From Glandiceps talaboti (Eukaryota > Hemichordata > Enteropneusta > Spengelidae), in contig NC_135549.1 of assembly GCF_964340395.1 (NCBI RefSeq), positions 34,329,832 to 34,393,831 on the forward strand: DNA of 64,000 nucleotides. Reading direction: 5' to 3'. Of this stretch, positions 22,561 through 33,406 are shown piece after piece. Each line of letters starts with the position of its first letter. Position 1 is the stretch's first letter. The notes under the pieces are model-generated. The model saw only the letters and a list, made by a program, of their open reading frames with translations. It was not told the origin of the DNA and made no database searches. A program made the position numbers and the translations under genes.

Positions 22561-23528
22561 ATAAATCAAGAAAAGTATTATAATAATAAACATTACTTCA
22601 TTTCAATAACTACAGGTTGTGATTAAAATTATGTTTATCTTGAGTAATTAGCTAATCTCAACTTGTTATAACCAATTTTAATATGGCTGTTTAACTGAGA
22701 GTGGTGATCGTATCTAATGGTACACAGCATAAGTGCAATCCATGCTCTCACAAACCCTATTTGATACTTCCAGACAAGATTTATAAGTCGTTACTTTCTG
22801 TTCATATCATTCAATCTTGTCCGTAAGATGACAAAATTAAATTTCAGCAATAAGAATCCAACTGTCAATTCAGTTTTCAGTAGAAGTATCATGCCAAGGC
22901 CTTGTATATCATGTGGTGTGCATAAGACAACCTGATTGGTTGTAGTGTTGAATCAGATGCACAAAGCCATGTGCACTGTGATGAATAACACTTTTGTATA
23001 TGAGTGAAACCCCAGACTCTTGGCGATGCGTCTTTGACGGTACCATAAAAAGGCTGTGGTTTACAGACGATGTGTCCATAGTACTACTGAACCTAATCAT
23101 AAAATTTAATGTACTATAATGGTATTGTTGCACAACTGTATACATTTGTAGTGTATGTGAAAAATGTTTATCCACTTGCCTAACTACAGCGAATTTCATA
23201 ATAGTACAGATTGTTTTGTTTGATATAACCATGCAGAAACCAATAAGAAACTGGACATGCTACATTTTATGATAGCAAGATTGAATGAGTACAGTTTCAT
23301 GCTATATTTTGTCTAAATGGAATGAACTACACATGCCAACATACAGACATCAAGAAAACACCACACAAACACATATACTAAGGAAGACATTGGCACCCAA
23401 ATGTCTGCATTGAGTTGCAATACGAATCATTGGTTTATTTCATTTAGACTATAAAATGTAGCAAAAATGTGATCTAATTGGGGGTGATGGGTAGTCAGAC
23501 GAAATGAAAAGGCTGCATTTGGTGTCCC
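22561..23528. other. Non-coding part of intron C-D
   Basis: No gene was recognised. The minus-strand open frame at 22909-23232 has no familiar motif. A loose inverted match (GCTACATTTTATGATAGCA near 23260 and CTATAAAATGTAGCA near 23450) may mark an old miniature transposon, but the match is short and no target duplication is visible. Confidence 0.35.
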
Positions 23529-23771
23529 TTTAGATTACCATCATGGTAAAAAGAATACTGTGAATGGCTTACCATCATGGTAAAAAGAATACTGTGAATG
23601 GCTTACCATCATGGTAAAAAGAATACTGTGAATGGCTTACCATCATGGTAAAAAGAATACTGTGAATGGCTTACCATCATGGTAAAAAGAATACTGTGAA
23701 TGGCTTACCATCATAGTAAAAAGAATACTGTGAATGGCTTACCATCATGGTAAAAAGAATACTGTGAATGG
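23529..23771. repeat. 34-bp tandem array with a 15-bp palindrome per unit
   Basis: Seven copies of GGCTTACCATCATGGTAAAA plus AGAATACTGTGAAT. Each contains TTACCATCATGGTAA, a perfect palindrome around a central C, except one unit with ATAG for ATGG. Copies are otherwise identical. Confidence 0.92.
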
Positions 23772-24483
23772 CATTGTAGCACATCATTCTGTATTTAGCT
23801 TTTGCTATGGGCATGGTCTTGTTGGCTAATTTGCATACATTTTTAGTCACTTACCTACTCGTCCCTGTTATTAAATTTGTAATATGCATCGTCATTTCAC
23901 TGTTGCTAAGGGCATGGTCAAAGTTGCTAGGGCCAATTGTGTCGAAATGTTTTCAACAATAACTGCAGAATAATACCTCCAGAAACATCCCCACCAAGTT
24001 TCAACCCATTCACCATGCAGTTTCAAGACACAAGTTTATGACCAAAATTGAGATTTATAGACCTTATTTGCATATCGTTGATGTGATAATCACGTTATGA
24101 ATACAGCTTCATCTACACATCCCCAGATGCATCCCCATTAAATTTCAGCCCAATCTACTCAGTAGTTTTGGAATTACATAATTATATGTATTTTTGACCA
24201 AAAAAGACACATTTTAGTCCTAATTTGCATATCAATGACGGGATCATCGTGTCATGAACAATTCTCAACATTAACACCCTGAAGAAAGTTCCAACCAAAT
24301 TTTACCCTAATCTGCCCAGTAGTTAGGGAGTTTAAGGTGTTTGACCAAAAATCACATCTTTGACCAAAATCACACACTGGTGGTAAGATCATTTTCATTT
24401 GAACAATTTCCCAATTAGACACCCAAGGTAATATACCAACCAAATATCATGGCAATCGGTCCAGTGGTTTTTGACTTTACGTT

Positions 24484-24529
<46 letters not shown>

Positions 24530-24577
24530 TGCCATGCCTATAGCACTACTGAACCTTATCAGTTCAGTTGTGCTAAA
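23772..24577 (+). mobile_element. HINE-A repeat with 5' end, modules and 3' hairpin
   Basis: Starts with ATTGTAGCACATCATTCTGT (5' terminal motif, degenerate), then shortened modules and the conserved 3' region (CAAATATCATGGCAATCGG, CCAGTGGTTTTTGACTT). A CA run of about 42 bases follows at about 24486-24527, then the hairpin: arms 24542-24554 (AGCACTACTGAAC) and 24562-24574 (GTTCAGTTGTGCT), ending CTAAAA. This is the most complete uninterrupted copy in the window, at about 0.8 kb. Non-coding. Confidence 0.7.
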
Positions 24578-26220
24578 AGTCATGAAATATTCTAGTTAAT
24601 ATGTGTGGACTTTCTGTAAGCAAACGTTCAATATAGTTGCCTTGTAAAATGTGATGGTTGTTCATGGTGCTAGTAAGTGCTTTGTAACACTTGTCTAAAT
24701 CTTTTAGTGCAGTGTCACCTTAAATAATTTGAATATGATCTTGCATATGCAAAACGTAGTAACAGTGTCATGTATCTCATGGCCATTTCCTGACATGGGG
24801 AACACATCCAGGGTAGTTTAGAAATCACATACCAAAAATCATGTGATTCGCTATTTATTAACAAACACATAAGACGTGAACGGTGATTAGATTTGGTTTA
24901 CATCAACATCACGCCCATTGAAGCAAGGCTGGCATCTTACATCAACATCACGGCCATTGAAGCAAGGCTGGCATCTTCCCTCCGTGGGTGAAGCTACGAT
25001 CTAATAGTAATATACCCCATGAGCAAACAGTCTATACTGAGAACTTCACCAATATAAATTCATAAAATATTGTCACCATTTCAATCTCAACCAGATTTAA
25101 ACTGAATTCCGACCAGAAAGAACAACTTTCTTTTTTGTGGCCTACACATCTAATTACCAAAAATATGACATATCTTATCAAAATTAACCAGATTTAAACT
25201 GAATGCCTTCCGTAAGGGTATATAGTCTTGCAATTTCATGATTTATGCAAGAAATTTAGCTCTATATCTGTGATTCGTCAAGTCCCAATGAAAGTTAGTT
25301 GTCAAAAATGTTGTTGAAATGCCCGCCACGCTTCCTATTCTCAGCACAGGAAAGTTTGCCATCCTCAACTTCACTCGGCTTTCGTGATCCCCTACATACC
25401 CGGGATATGGCATGTGCGTGTTGAACTTCCTTCTGTCCCACCACACATTCCTTTAATCACTACGGGAAAATTGTCAAGATTTTGTTGAGTGGCGCGCCCT
25501 CACTGTACACTAATTATATAGAGGTCAATGTATAGGTCACCATTATTGATACATTGTCGCGAAATTTTCTTCGTAGGCTAGGAGAGGCTTGGTCTATTTT
25601 CCACAAATGTATTACACACATTTGGGTATAAATTATGTGAGAGTGTATTTATATCCTGAGATACAGAGCTAGATAAATGATTATGTAAAAGCCTTGCAAC
25701 AAACAGCAATTATAGTTTTTTATCGAATGTTATGGAATGCGTGTATCCCCTCTGCAATGGTGGCACAGCCAGTGCTGGGGGTGTTATGCTACCTTTTGCA
25801 CAATGACTGACTCCACCCTTGAGCTGGTCCTTCACTCCTTTTGCTTTTTTCACCAATTGCGGGTTGGGTTGTAAAGGGGTTGCTGTACCTGTCTGTACCT
25901 GGCAACGTACATAATCTTTGTTTGCTGGGTTTTTGACAACAACATTCCATACTTAGTGGGGGGATAGGTTCGTGTCCTGACTGACTCCCCCCCCCCCCCC
26001 ACCCTCAGAGTGTAAACGTGATCTCCCTGCAGAGAGAGACCCCAAAACATCTGGGGTGGTGGAAGTGATAGTTTTCTGTGATAGTTTTCTGTCTTGACTT
26101 CCGTTTCCGCTTCTGTTTTTGAGAGATCTTCAACCCTGAGCTGGTCACCTTCTGCCCCTGGGGGACAGATGGACCAGTACCGAGCTGGAGGCTCATCAAA
26201 GGTGCAAGTTTCCCTTTCTT
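24578..26220. other. Non-coding intron sequence with a 39-bp duplication
   Basis: At 24900-24977 a 39-bp segment (ACATCAACATCACGCCCATT plus GAAGCAAGGCTGGCATCTT) is present twice. At about 25090-25110 and 25187-25222 there are copies of the CCAGATTTAAACTGAAT motif, which also occurs at 38102 and 51325 in larger shared repeats. A poly-C tract lies at 25986-26000. The open frames at 25243-25446 and 25850-26242 (minus) have no recognisable content. Confidence 0.4.
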
Positions 26221-26900
26221 TAATGCCATGGGATGTTAGCACGTCTAATTTCGTCAGCGATCTTGGTGCTTATTTGAATCATCGTGCAGATACGAGTACG
26301 CACGTTTTAAAAATATGTCAAGCTGCGTCATTTGCTCTTCACAGAATTGGCCGAATTAGAAATATTTTAGATCGCACAAACACTGAAAGACTCGTGCACG
26401 CTTTTGTAACATCGCATCTCGATTACTGCAACAGCTTGCTGTTCGGTATCGAAGACAAGCACAAGCACCTCTTTAAACTCCAATTGCTCCAAAATTCTGC
26501 TGCGCGTCTTGTCACACGCACAAAAATGCATGAGCACATCACGCTAGTAAGGCGAGGCCCTTCACTGGCTGCCTATCCACGCTAGAATTGAATTCAAAAT
26601 TCTTTTCTTTGTCTATAAAATCTTACGCAATCAAGTACCTGCCTATCTTTCTGATCTGATCACAGTTCGCATTCCAAAACGGTTGACACACTCAGCATCT
26701 GCACCCACTTTGGAGCCTGTGGACTGGGAACAGAAGCACTTTGGCTATCGCTCTTTCTCTAATGCAGCTCCCACTTTATGGAATGTTTTACCTACAGAAA
26801 TTAGAGTGTCACCATCTGTCGCTTCTTTTAAAACATCTCTTAAAACGCACCTTTTCCAAAAGCACTATGGAGAAATCATCGAAATGTTGTCCATATCATT
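26221..26900 (+). pseudogene. LINE 3' coding end (CR1/L2-like)
   Basis: The frame reads LGAYLNHRADTSTHVLKICQ, RLVHAFVTSHLDYCNSLLF and LQLLQNSAARLVTRTKMHEH. After a frameshift near 26550 it continues with IEFKILFFVYKILRNQVPAYL, SAPTLEPVDWEQKHFGYRSF, NAAPTLWNVLP and ASFKTSLKTHLF. This is the usual post-RT domain and extreme C-terminus of CR1/L2-type LINEs. The element is 5' truncated (no RT core) and has one frameshift. It runs straight into the 29-bp satellite. Confidence 0.85.
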
Positions 26901-26929
26901 CTTTTTATCAATTTACATTAGTCGTGCTG

Positions 26930-27720
26930 GTCTTACTTACTATTATCATTGTTTTCAATCTGGTCTTACTTTTATCATTGTATTCAAGCTGGTCTTACTT
27001 TTATCATTGTATTTGAGTTGGTCTTACTTTTATCATTGTATTTGAGTTGGTCTTACTTTTATCATTGTATTTGAGTTGGTCTTACTTTTATCATTGTATT
27101 CGAGCTGGTCTTACTTTTATCATTGTATTTGAGTTGGTCTTACTTTTATCATTGTATTTGAGTTGGTCTTACTTTTATCATTGTTTTCAAGTTGGTCTTA
27201 CTTTTATCATTGTACTTGAGCTGGTCTTACTTTTATCATTGTATTTGAGTTGGTCTTACTTTTATCATTGTATTTGAGTTGGTCTTACTTTTATCATTGT
27301 TTTCCAGCTGGTCTTACTTTTATCATTGTATTCAAGCTGGTCTTACTTTTATCATTGTATTTGAGTTGGTCTTACTTTTATCATTGTATTTGAGTTGGTC
27401 TTACTTTTATCATAGTATTCGAGCTGGTCTTACTTTTATCATTGTATTCGAACTGGTCTTACTTTTATCATTGTATTTGAGTTGGTCTTACTTTTATCAT
27501 TGTATTCCAACTGGTCTTACTTTTATCATTGTATTCGAACTGGTCTTACTTTTATCATTGTATTTGAGTTGGTCTTACTTTTATCATTGTATTCGAGCTG
27601 GTCTTACTTTTATCATTGTATTTTTAAATCATTTGTTATATATTTTATATATGTGAAGCGGTTTGTTATTGTTTTGATGGAGTTATTTTTATAGAAAAAT
27701 GAAGTATTATTATTATTTTT
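26930..27720 (+). repeat. 29-bp satellite in a LINE 3' UTR, then the LINE tail
   Basis: About 23 units of TTGGTCTTACTTTTATCATT plus GTATTTGAG, with interspersed variants (CGAGC, CAAGC, CCAGC for TGAGT). They occupy the LINE's 3' untranslated region. After the array the element ends at 27648-27720 with a GTGAAGCGGTTTGTTATTGT segment and an ATAGAAAAATGAAGTATTATTATTATT tail. The repetitive open frames (LLLSLYLSWSYFYHC) are artefacts of the unit. Confidence 0.9.
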
Positions 27721-27759
27721 ATGGGATGGCTGCTTGATGCTTTGGAATGACAGCCATCT

Positions 27760-28424
27760 ACCAAAGGTAGACCAGACATTCCATTATCGTCTAAGCTTCC
27801 TTCCATCTCCAAAGAATCGACTTCTTGCCACCATGGTTGTGGCTGGGTTTGGACGGCTTCAGCCCTCTCCTCGCCCCTACTAGAGCTCAGAGGGACCTGA
27901 CCCTCTGCACCCTTACCTAGTATGGCGGGATCCTCCAAAACCCGTTGATCCACAATCACACTGGCCTTCACCAAACTGGAGTTTAGCACCTTGGGTTCTG
28001 GTTTCTTCCATTTGCGGAGATGCCCAAAACCCTTCTCATCAGCCAGCATTTGCAGATCTTTTTGCGACAAGTTTTTGTCAATCCAGAACCAGGGCTTTTG
28101 TAAAACGATCTGTGTGTCTTCACGAACAGATTTCACCCATGACCATAGATATCTTCTGAAAGCAATGGCATGCTGGCCAATCAGAATGTCTGAGATGCAT
28201 GCCTCCCCCTCGGGCATAGAACTTATGTATCCGAGGTCCAAGGTGAGCTCAATTCGGGAACACAGGATATTGTTGTGAGTCTTCTTGGCTAACTCTGTGG
28301 CCCTCCGCATCTGCTCCTTCCTTGTGGATGTAAAGTACCTGGTGTGGTCCTGGGATGCGATGGGTTCGAGTGTGGGTAGTAATCTCGGAGTCTGACGGAT
28401 ACCCAAACCTACTGAAGAAACCAT
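27760..28424 (-). CDS. Unidentified open frame next to a Gypsy integrase fragment
   Basis: An open frame of about 220 codons runs from 28424 down to a low-complexity end near 27700. It contains HTRYFTSTRKEQMRRATELA, GYISSMPEGEACISDIL, SWVKSVREDTQIVLQKPW and a basic-acidic C-terminal part (SRGEERAEAVQTQPQPWW). I recognise no domain. It continues the minus-strand direction of the integrase fragment at 28425-28640, so it may be retroelement sequence joined by recombination, perhaps gag-like. A captured host exon or plain chance is also possible. The upstream ATG at 28424 overlaps integrase sequence in another frame, so the true start is unknown. Confidence 0.35.
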
Positions 28425-28640
28425 TTACAGTCGCCAGAGCAGTAGTTTCAGCCATTTGTGATGGAAGGGGGATACATTCTACCCATTTGGAAAATTGGTC
28501 TACCATCATTAATATGTACTCATTCCCTGAAGTTGTTTTAGGCAATGGACCTAAAAAGTCAAGATGAACCCTTTCCATAGGCTTTTCACTAAGCACCGGC
28601 CGGCGGCCATATGGCTGGCTGTATTTTTGAAATCGCCGTC
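28425..28640 (-). pseudogene. Gypsy-type integrase core fragment
   Basis: The minus strand reads PMERVHLDFLGPLPKTTSGN, YILMMVDQFSKWVECIPLP and TALATVNGFFSRFGYP. These are the beginning of the retroviral-type integrase core of Ty3/Gypsy elements, including the first catalytic Asp (HLDF) and the conserved VDQFSKW block. The frame is lost after FGYP, before the second Asp and the Glu. No flanking LTRs were recognised. It is probably not part of the 34.5-35.9 kb Gypsy fragment, because unrelated elements lie between. Confidence 0.8.
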
Positions 28641-28970
28641 TGTGTTTTCTCAAATTTTAATGTTTGATTAAAATAAAGTAACAAAGAACTTGCCCGTTCA
28701 AAGCCCCATTTTGTTAATCAGTCAGAAAAATACTTTTCCCTTCAAATAATCAAGTTTCCAATCTTCAAAGTAGTCGACTATTGAACATGATCTACGTGAC
28801 TGCACGATCGATGTAGTCAAAACGCCCAATCTAACTTCCGTCGAGTCAACCATGTCAACTAGCTATTGCAAACCAATTGTCTATACATGCATAGTCTAGG
28901 TCATACGTCAATGTTGAACATGATACACACGTGGTTTAAATGTCATACATGACGGTAAGGTCAACAGCAC

Positions 28971-29369
28971 ATGGAAATGGCGTCGTTCAAAAGAGCATGT
29001 CCTGGGAAGAGAAATGGAACCCCACCAAAATCTCGGAAAATTGATGACTTTCTACTCAAAGGTAAGTGTGAAATTCTTTTTGGTATCGTTAATAACTTTG
29101 GCAGACCCTGAGATCGAATATGTTCATTCTTTCTATGGTAAATAAACGAAATAATAGTCAGTGGGCAAGCGGGTCGTCAGTCGGTCAGTGCAGTGCTAGA
29201 ATATTTACTTGACCAACATGTGACCAGAACTCCAGAATGTTCGTGTTTGCTCCGAGGTTTATCCCCATACGATTTTTATCATGAGTCATCTATTTTAAAT
29301 TATTACACTTACTAGTAATAATTGAATTGTATTAATGCAATTGTATTTCAGGACAGTCAATTGATGTAA
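28971..29369 (+). pseudogene. Small two-exon reading frame split by a transposon
   Basis: ATG at 28971 (a second in-frame ATG at 28977) starts a basic peptide containing FKRACPGKRNGTPPKSRKI and DDFLLK, ending at a consensus donor (AAAG|GTAAGT, 29062). An acceptor (TTGTATTTCAG) at 29350-29351 restores the frame to GQSIDV. There the 4.06-kb transposon begins, and its TAA target copy closes the frame. Past the element at 33434 the same frame continues MLIDEMTLKLHSVEDLY and stops near 33486. Protein family not recognised; it may be a host gene start or part of another mobile element. Confidence 0.4.
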
Positions 29370-29581
29370 GGCCAAAAAAAAAAAAAAAGGCCGTTCAACA
29401 GGCAACCATGCTCAACACTTTTGGTAGATAGGTCGATTTTTTTTTTTTTTTTTTTTTTTTTGATTGGCAAACACAAACTCTTACATGATAATATAACTGT
29501 TTACGGGTATTACGCCATACTGATAGTCACATACACAGTTTTGCCACACATGGTTTTGTAGAATAATATAGTGTAGTTCTG

Positions 29582-30147
29582 TCATTTAGTTTTAATCCTC
29601 TTGTTTACATTATTTGGTTGTCTGATTACTGCTTCCTTTCCATCATGTATACATGTTATACACAATGGACGTACAACAGCATAGTTGTCTCTCAAGCCAC
29701 ACATATATGCATCATCAGGACCTAGCAGGGCATCCTTCCCTCCACAGTGTATGCAGCATGGTTGAAGTGTAACTGTTGTTGCCGAGTAATATGACGTCTC
29801 AACAGTGTTCGAACATTTAATGCCTTGTCTCACCACAATAGTATTATGTAGAGTATTGCCTTCAGAAAAGAGACTGTTACCACAAATATACTCATACGTC
29901 TCTTTGATGCGCTCTATCTGTATCATCTCTTCTTGTGAGAGCTTCTTTCTAGCATAGATACATCTTGGTTTTCTGCATTCCTTGTATTCGATCAATGATC
30001 TCACCTTTCCACGAAGTAGTAGTTCCTTTCTTGCTTTGTCAGTTTCATTGGTTGCCTTTGATAGGATTGATGGTCTGTCTTTATCAGTTGTGTCCTTGCC
30101 ATAGATTTCATTGAACTCTGTGTAATGCTGTCCATCTGCATCGGTTT
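29582..30147 (-). pseudogene. Unnamed transposon protein, C-terminal cysteine-rich part
   Basis: The frame reads DGQHYTEFNEIYGKDTTDKD, KVRSLIEYKECRKPRCIYA, KKLSQEEMIQIERIKETYE, YICGNSLF, NTIVVRQGIKCSNTVETSY and CCIHCGG. These blocks (RP-S, CxxCxKPRCxY, YxCGxSLF, VVRQ..C..P/TVE.YYS, CxxCG) are the C-terminal cysteine-rich region of large invertebrate proteins that I know only as unnamed, multicopy, probably transposon-encoded sequences. Their central part normally has a DDE-like core (D-D-K, then YTDGGPDHR-type); that core is missing here. The frame continues past 30147 into inserted DNA, so the upstream ATG at 30232 is spurious. Confidence 0.65.
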
Positions 30148-30150
30148 TAA

Positions 30151-31060
30151 CCCTTTCACCACCAGTACCCGGTATACCGGGACGCGCTAGGGCACCCACC
30201 AGTACCCGGTATACCGGGATGCCAAAGTTCATTCACCTATCTTGCCGTAAAACCGTTCAAAGGCAGCAATTGCTGCAAAATTTGCTGCCATAACTAGTTC
30301 CACACATGCGTATTAGCCTTGTTTATATTGCCTGCCATTTTGAATGTATGATAGTGAACGGTATCGAGAGCTACAATCCAAATGATGAGCGATCGTAATT
30401 TTATGTGCGTTTTTCACCCTCAAGATCGAATTTAAACATGGCGGATATAATTAACGGCTCTCATAACATGGTCTACGATATAAATTATGTCACTGTCTTT
30501 GGATATTTCGACAGAATTTGACTCGAAATACATCGTTGAATACAAGTATTTAGGTATGGGAACACATTGTACTTGTGTGTAAGCATCAAATTCCCGCTAA
30601 GGCCGTGTGAGCTGCCGGCGGCAGTTTACGGTTGAATTTTTGAATGTCGGCAAATTTACACAATCTTGTGACAAGTACCAACTCCCATACTAACGTCTTG
30701 GTTGTAATTTTTGGCTATAAAATGGATTATTTTGGTTTTATTTCTTTTGTTACATCTCAATAATGACTTGTATTTGTACTAGCTCAGTGTGTGAAGGTCA
30801 GTGGAGGGAAATTTATGCATGATACGGGCGATTTTACGAATCAGATTTTTTATGTGCGTTTTTCAACGTAAAATTCAAATTTCAAATTCGCCGAAGAAAA
30901 ATCTGTCTCCCCTAACGTAACTTAAAATGTAAATAACGGTGCTGTTTGTAGAAATTCCCCCTCAATTTTGACTATGAATACGATGTTTTATACAAGGAGA
31001 TGACTGAGTGAACTCAATGCAGGAAATGTAAGGATCAGATTATGGCAACGTAACTTCAAA
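30151..31060. mobile_element. piggyBac-like non-autonomous insertion inside the transposon
   Basis: TTAA at 30147-30150 is followed by CCCTTTCACC, a typical piggyBac-type terminus. Next come two copies of a 14-bp perfect palindrome, CCCGGTATACCGGG, at 30168-30181 and 30205-30218. Farther in, two diverged direct repeats (about 30400-30560 and 30840-31000; shared GTGCGTTTTTCA, TTGACT, GAATAC blocks) make up most of the insert. Coding sequence of the host transposon resumes near 31060. The expected right end (GGGTTAA) was not found, so the right boundary is approximate and the copy may be truncated. Confidence 0.5.
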
Positions 31061-32447
31061 GTCCCGACTGCATATTTGGTTTTGTGGGTACAGCATGTAC
31101 ACTTGGAATAGCTGTCACTGTGTCTTTCCCATTCTTCTCTAAACGTTCTATTATTCTGTTTCTTAAATCAGCAACAGATATAGCCACTGGCATGTATAAG
31201 TATTGGCCATGTCTTCAATCCTGTACCTGAGCTTCATATTCATTGAAATAGGCATCCATTTCATTCCAGAAATCATCGAATTTTGTACCTCCTGGATTAC
31301 CATTCATCTTCCTTAGGTCATAAATCACATCAGGATCATCAAGATTCAGCAAATATTCCATCACCCTGTTATCCACTTCTAGTTCTCTCTTGTCATTTGC
31401 TGCACTTGCATCCAATACCATTGTTTTGTACATATTTCTTAGCAAGCTTTTTGCTACGTTAGTTGCTGCACTCCACTGACTAAGGAAATCACGGCGCATA
31501 CATCTGGTTGCATATGTAGGTAAATCAGCAATCAAGGCTGCTGTTAATCTTGCTGTCTCTCCTTCCTTTCTATCTTCTATATTCACTGGAATTCTCCATG
31601 CCCATGTCAGGGTTCCCAGATAATTTCCATGAGCATACTTGTAAAGAATTATTGGAAATGATAGCTGAATTTTCTCTAACCAGTGACGCCTTTTGTATCT
31701 ATCTTGAGGTGCAAAGTCCAAAATATCTATTGGTTCGTACACTGGGATGGGTCTCAGTGCTCTTTCCACTGTGTGATATTGTGGATCAGTAACAGAGGAG
31801 TGTGCATCAACTGTGTATATGTCACTATTGAACTGTGGTTGCCGTACAGGTTCCATGGACATATGGCGCTGCTTCTGGCTATAGTTCATTTGCAATCTAT
31901 GTGACTTCATCTTAAGAAGTGAGGCTATGATACCATCCAACCAGCTTCTCAGTGTTGAGTACTCATCTGTCTTTGCAAGCCAGGGCATCATCATAATTTC
32001 TTCCAATGGTTGCAATGCAGAAGAAATACCACATACAAAGTTTTCTCCATTTGTGATGAACTTCCGTTGGAACAGAATGTTCTTCTCTGTGCACAGATCA
32101 ACAAGGTCATTATACATTCGTTCATCACCATACATTCTTGAAGACTCTAGTCTTGGAATTGGTATCATTTCTGTCTCCATTTGTTGCTGGTCCTTTTGAG
32201 CACCCATTATCACAGAAAAGTCATTTCGCTGTTCATTCATCATCATTTCTTTTTTATGCATATGATAGGTGACATATTTGGAATTGAATTCTATGCATAC
32301 AGCTATAGAACAACCAAAGTCAACATCATTAGGTTTGGTACTATCAGAACCACAAATTGACACCCTGTTCACTTTCAAATTGTCAGCATCTCTTACTCCA
32401 GTTGTCACTGTCAAAATAGGAATAATAAAGACCACATTTTTAGCCAA
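31061..32447 (-). pseudogene. Unnamed transposon protein, N-terminal part
   Basis: An uninterrupted frame of about 410 codons (32447 to 31215) contains HWLEKIQLSFPIILYKYAHG, ALIADLPTYATRCMRRDFL, ELEVDNRVMEYLLNLDDPD, VIYDLRKMNGNPGGTKFDDF and WNEMDAYFNEYEAQVQD. A TGA follows, and the same frame goes on RHGQYLYMPVAISVADLRNR to about 31075. The order DD-D-I-DLR-x-x-N, then FWNE, then D-RRHG and the (F)AISV-DLR block is what I know from the N-terminal half of the same unnamed invertebrate proteins whose C-terminus lies at 29.6-30.1 kb. One stop and loss of the middle make this copy inactive. The real start probably lies upstream across an intron (AG near 32461). Confidence 0.6.
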
Positions 32448-33117
32448 GAGCCAAGTACTATGAGATGGCAGGATGAAACTGTTAATAACACTAGTAACAG
32501 TAGACAGGAATAATTGTGTTGTATATAAGACTGTATATTATATCAAAGTACATCTGTATGCTCCTTGATTTTAAACAATTTATTATTCTGTTGAGGGAAT
32601 TCATTTTGAGAGCAGCACAGTTTGCTTGTATTATATCATATTGTAGAAATCCAACAACCTTCAATTTACTCAACCCATTCTCCTAAAAAATATTACCAAT
32701 ATATGTATTCTAAATTCAAGAGTCATTTTTGATGAGTTTAACGTTCACCCCAAGCATATATTTATTGACAAGCCTTACTGTGTTTACATCATTCTTGCAT
32801 CCTGTATATTTATATTTTCTGTGAATATTTACATGACTTTTGATAGTGCTAATTTATTCACAAATGCAAGTCTTTTGGCCACTTATTTACAAATTAATAT
32901 TCCAACAAGGTTCATGGGACCACTGTTTTTGTACAGGTCATTTTCATAAAAATCAATCGTATGCAAAGTTATTTGATATTTTGGAGAACTGCTTAGCTCG
33001 AGTCTTGACCGCATAGTAATTAGTACAGTATGACTAAAATCACATGTTGTGAACCTACATTCTCCAGATACATCTACTGTTCGACATGAGCAAAATAGGA
33101 TCATAATTTTCACATAC

Positions 33118-33406
33118 CTTTCTCAAAAACATCGCCAAAAGTCATCGTAGTATGGAAAGGACCACATATCTTCCTGTGAATCAAAGGATTCTGTCTGTTT
33201 TCGATCACTGTGATTGACAGATATGTAGTGTTGGCCGCCATTTTGCTAATCATCCACTGACATTTGTGGCCATGTGAGGGCGCACAACATTTTCTTGACA
33301 TGTAAACTATAGCAGGCTTAGCTCGACAAATTGAACGAGACTTCTTTTGTCGTTTATAAAAAAAAAAAAAAATGAGATCGCCATAATATGGGTCGGTCGG
33401 GCCCAT
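33118..33406 (-). other. Candidate 5' exon of the transposon gene
   Basis: An open frame begins in the terminal inverted repeat and poly-T tract. It contains RKCCAPSHGHKCQW (cysteine/histidine rich) and KICGPFHTTMTFGDVFEKG, and ends at a good donor, AAAG|GTATGT, at 33116-33117. Its place just inside the right end, on the coding strand of the transposon, suits a first exon. I cannot match it to a known DNA-binding domain, and a chance frame is possible. The stretch 32463-33115 between it and the long frame shows no recognised coding. Confidence 0.3.

Noticed and set aside
25850-26242. 130-codon minus-strand frame near a poly-C tract
   Set aside because: No recognisable motif, overlapping plus-strand LINE sequence, and a low-complexity GGGG segment.
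26940-27694. Hydrophobic repetitive frames that look like membrane proteins
   Set aside because: They are translations of the 29-bp satellite in a LINE 3' UTR, interrupted whenever the unit phase changes.
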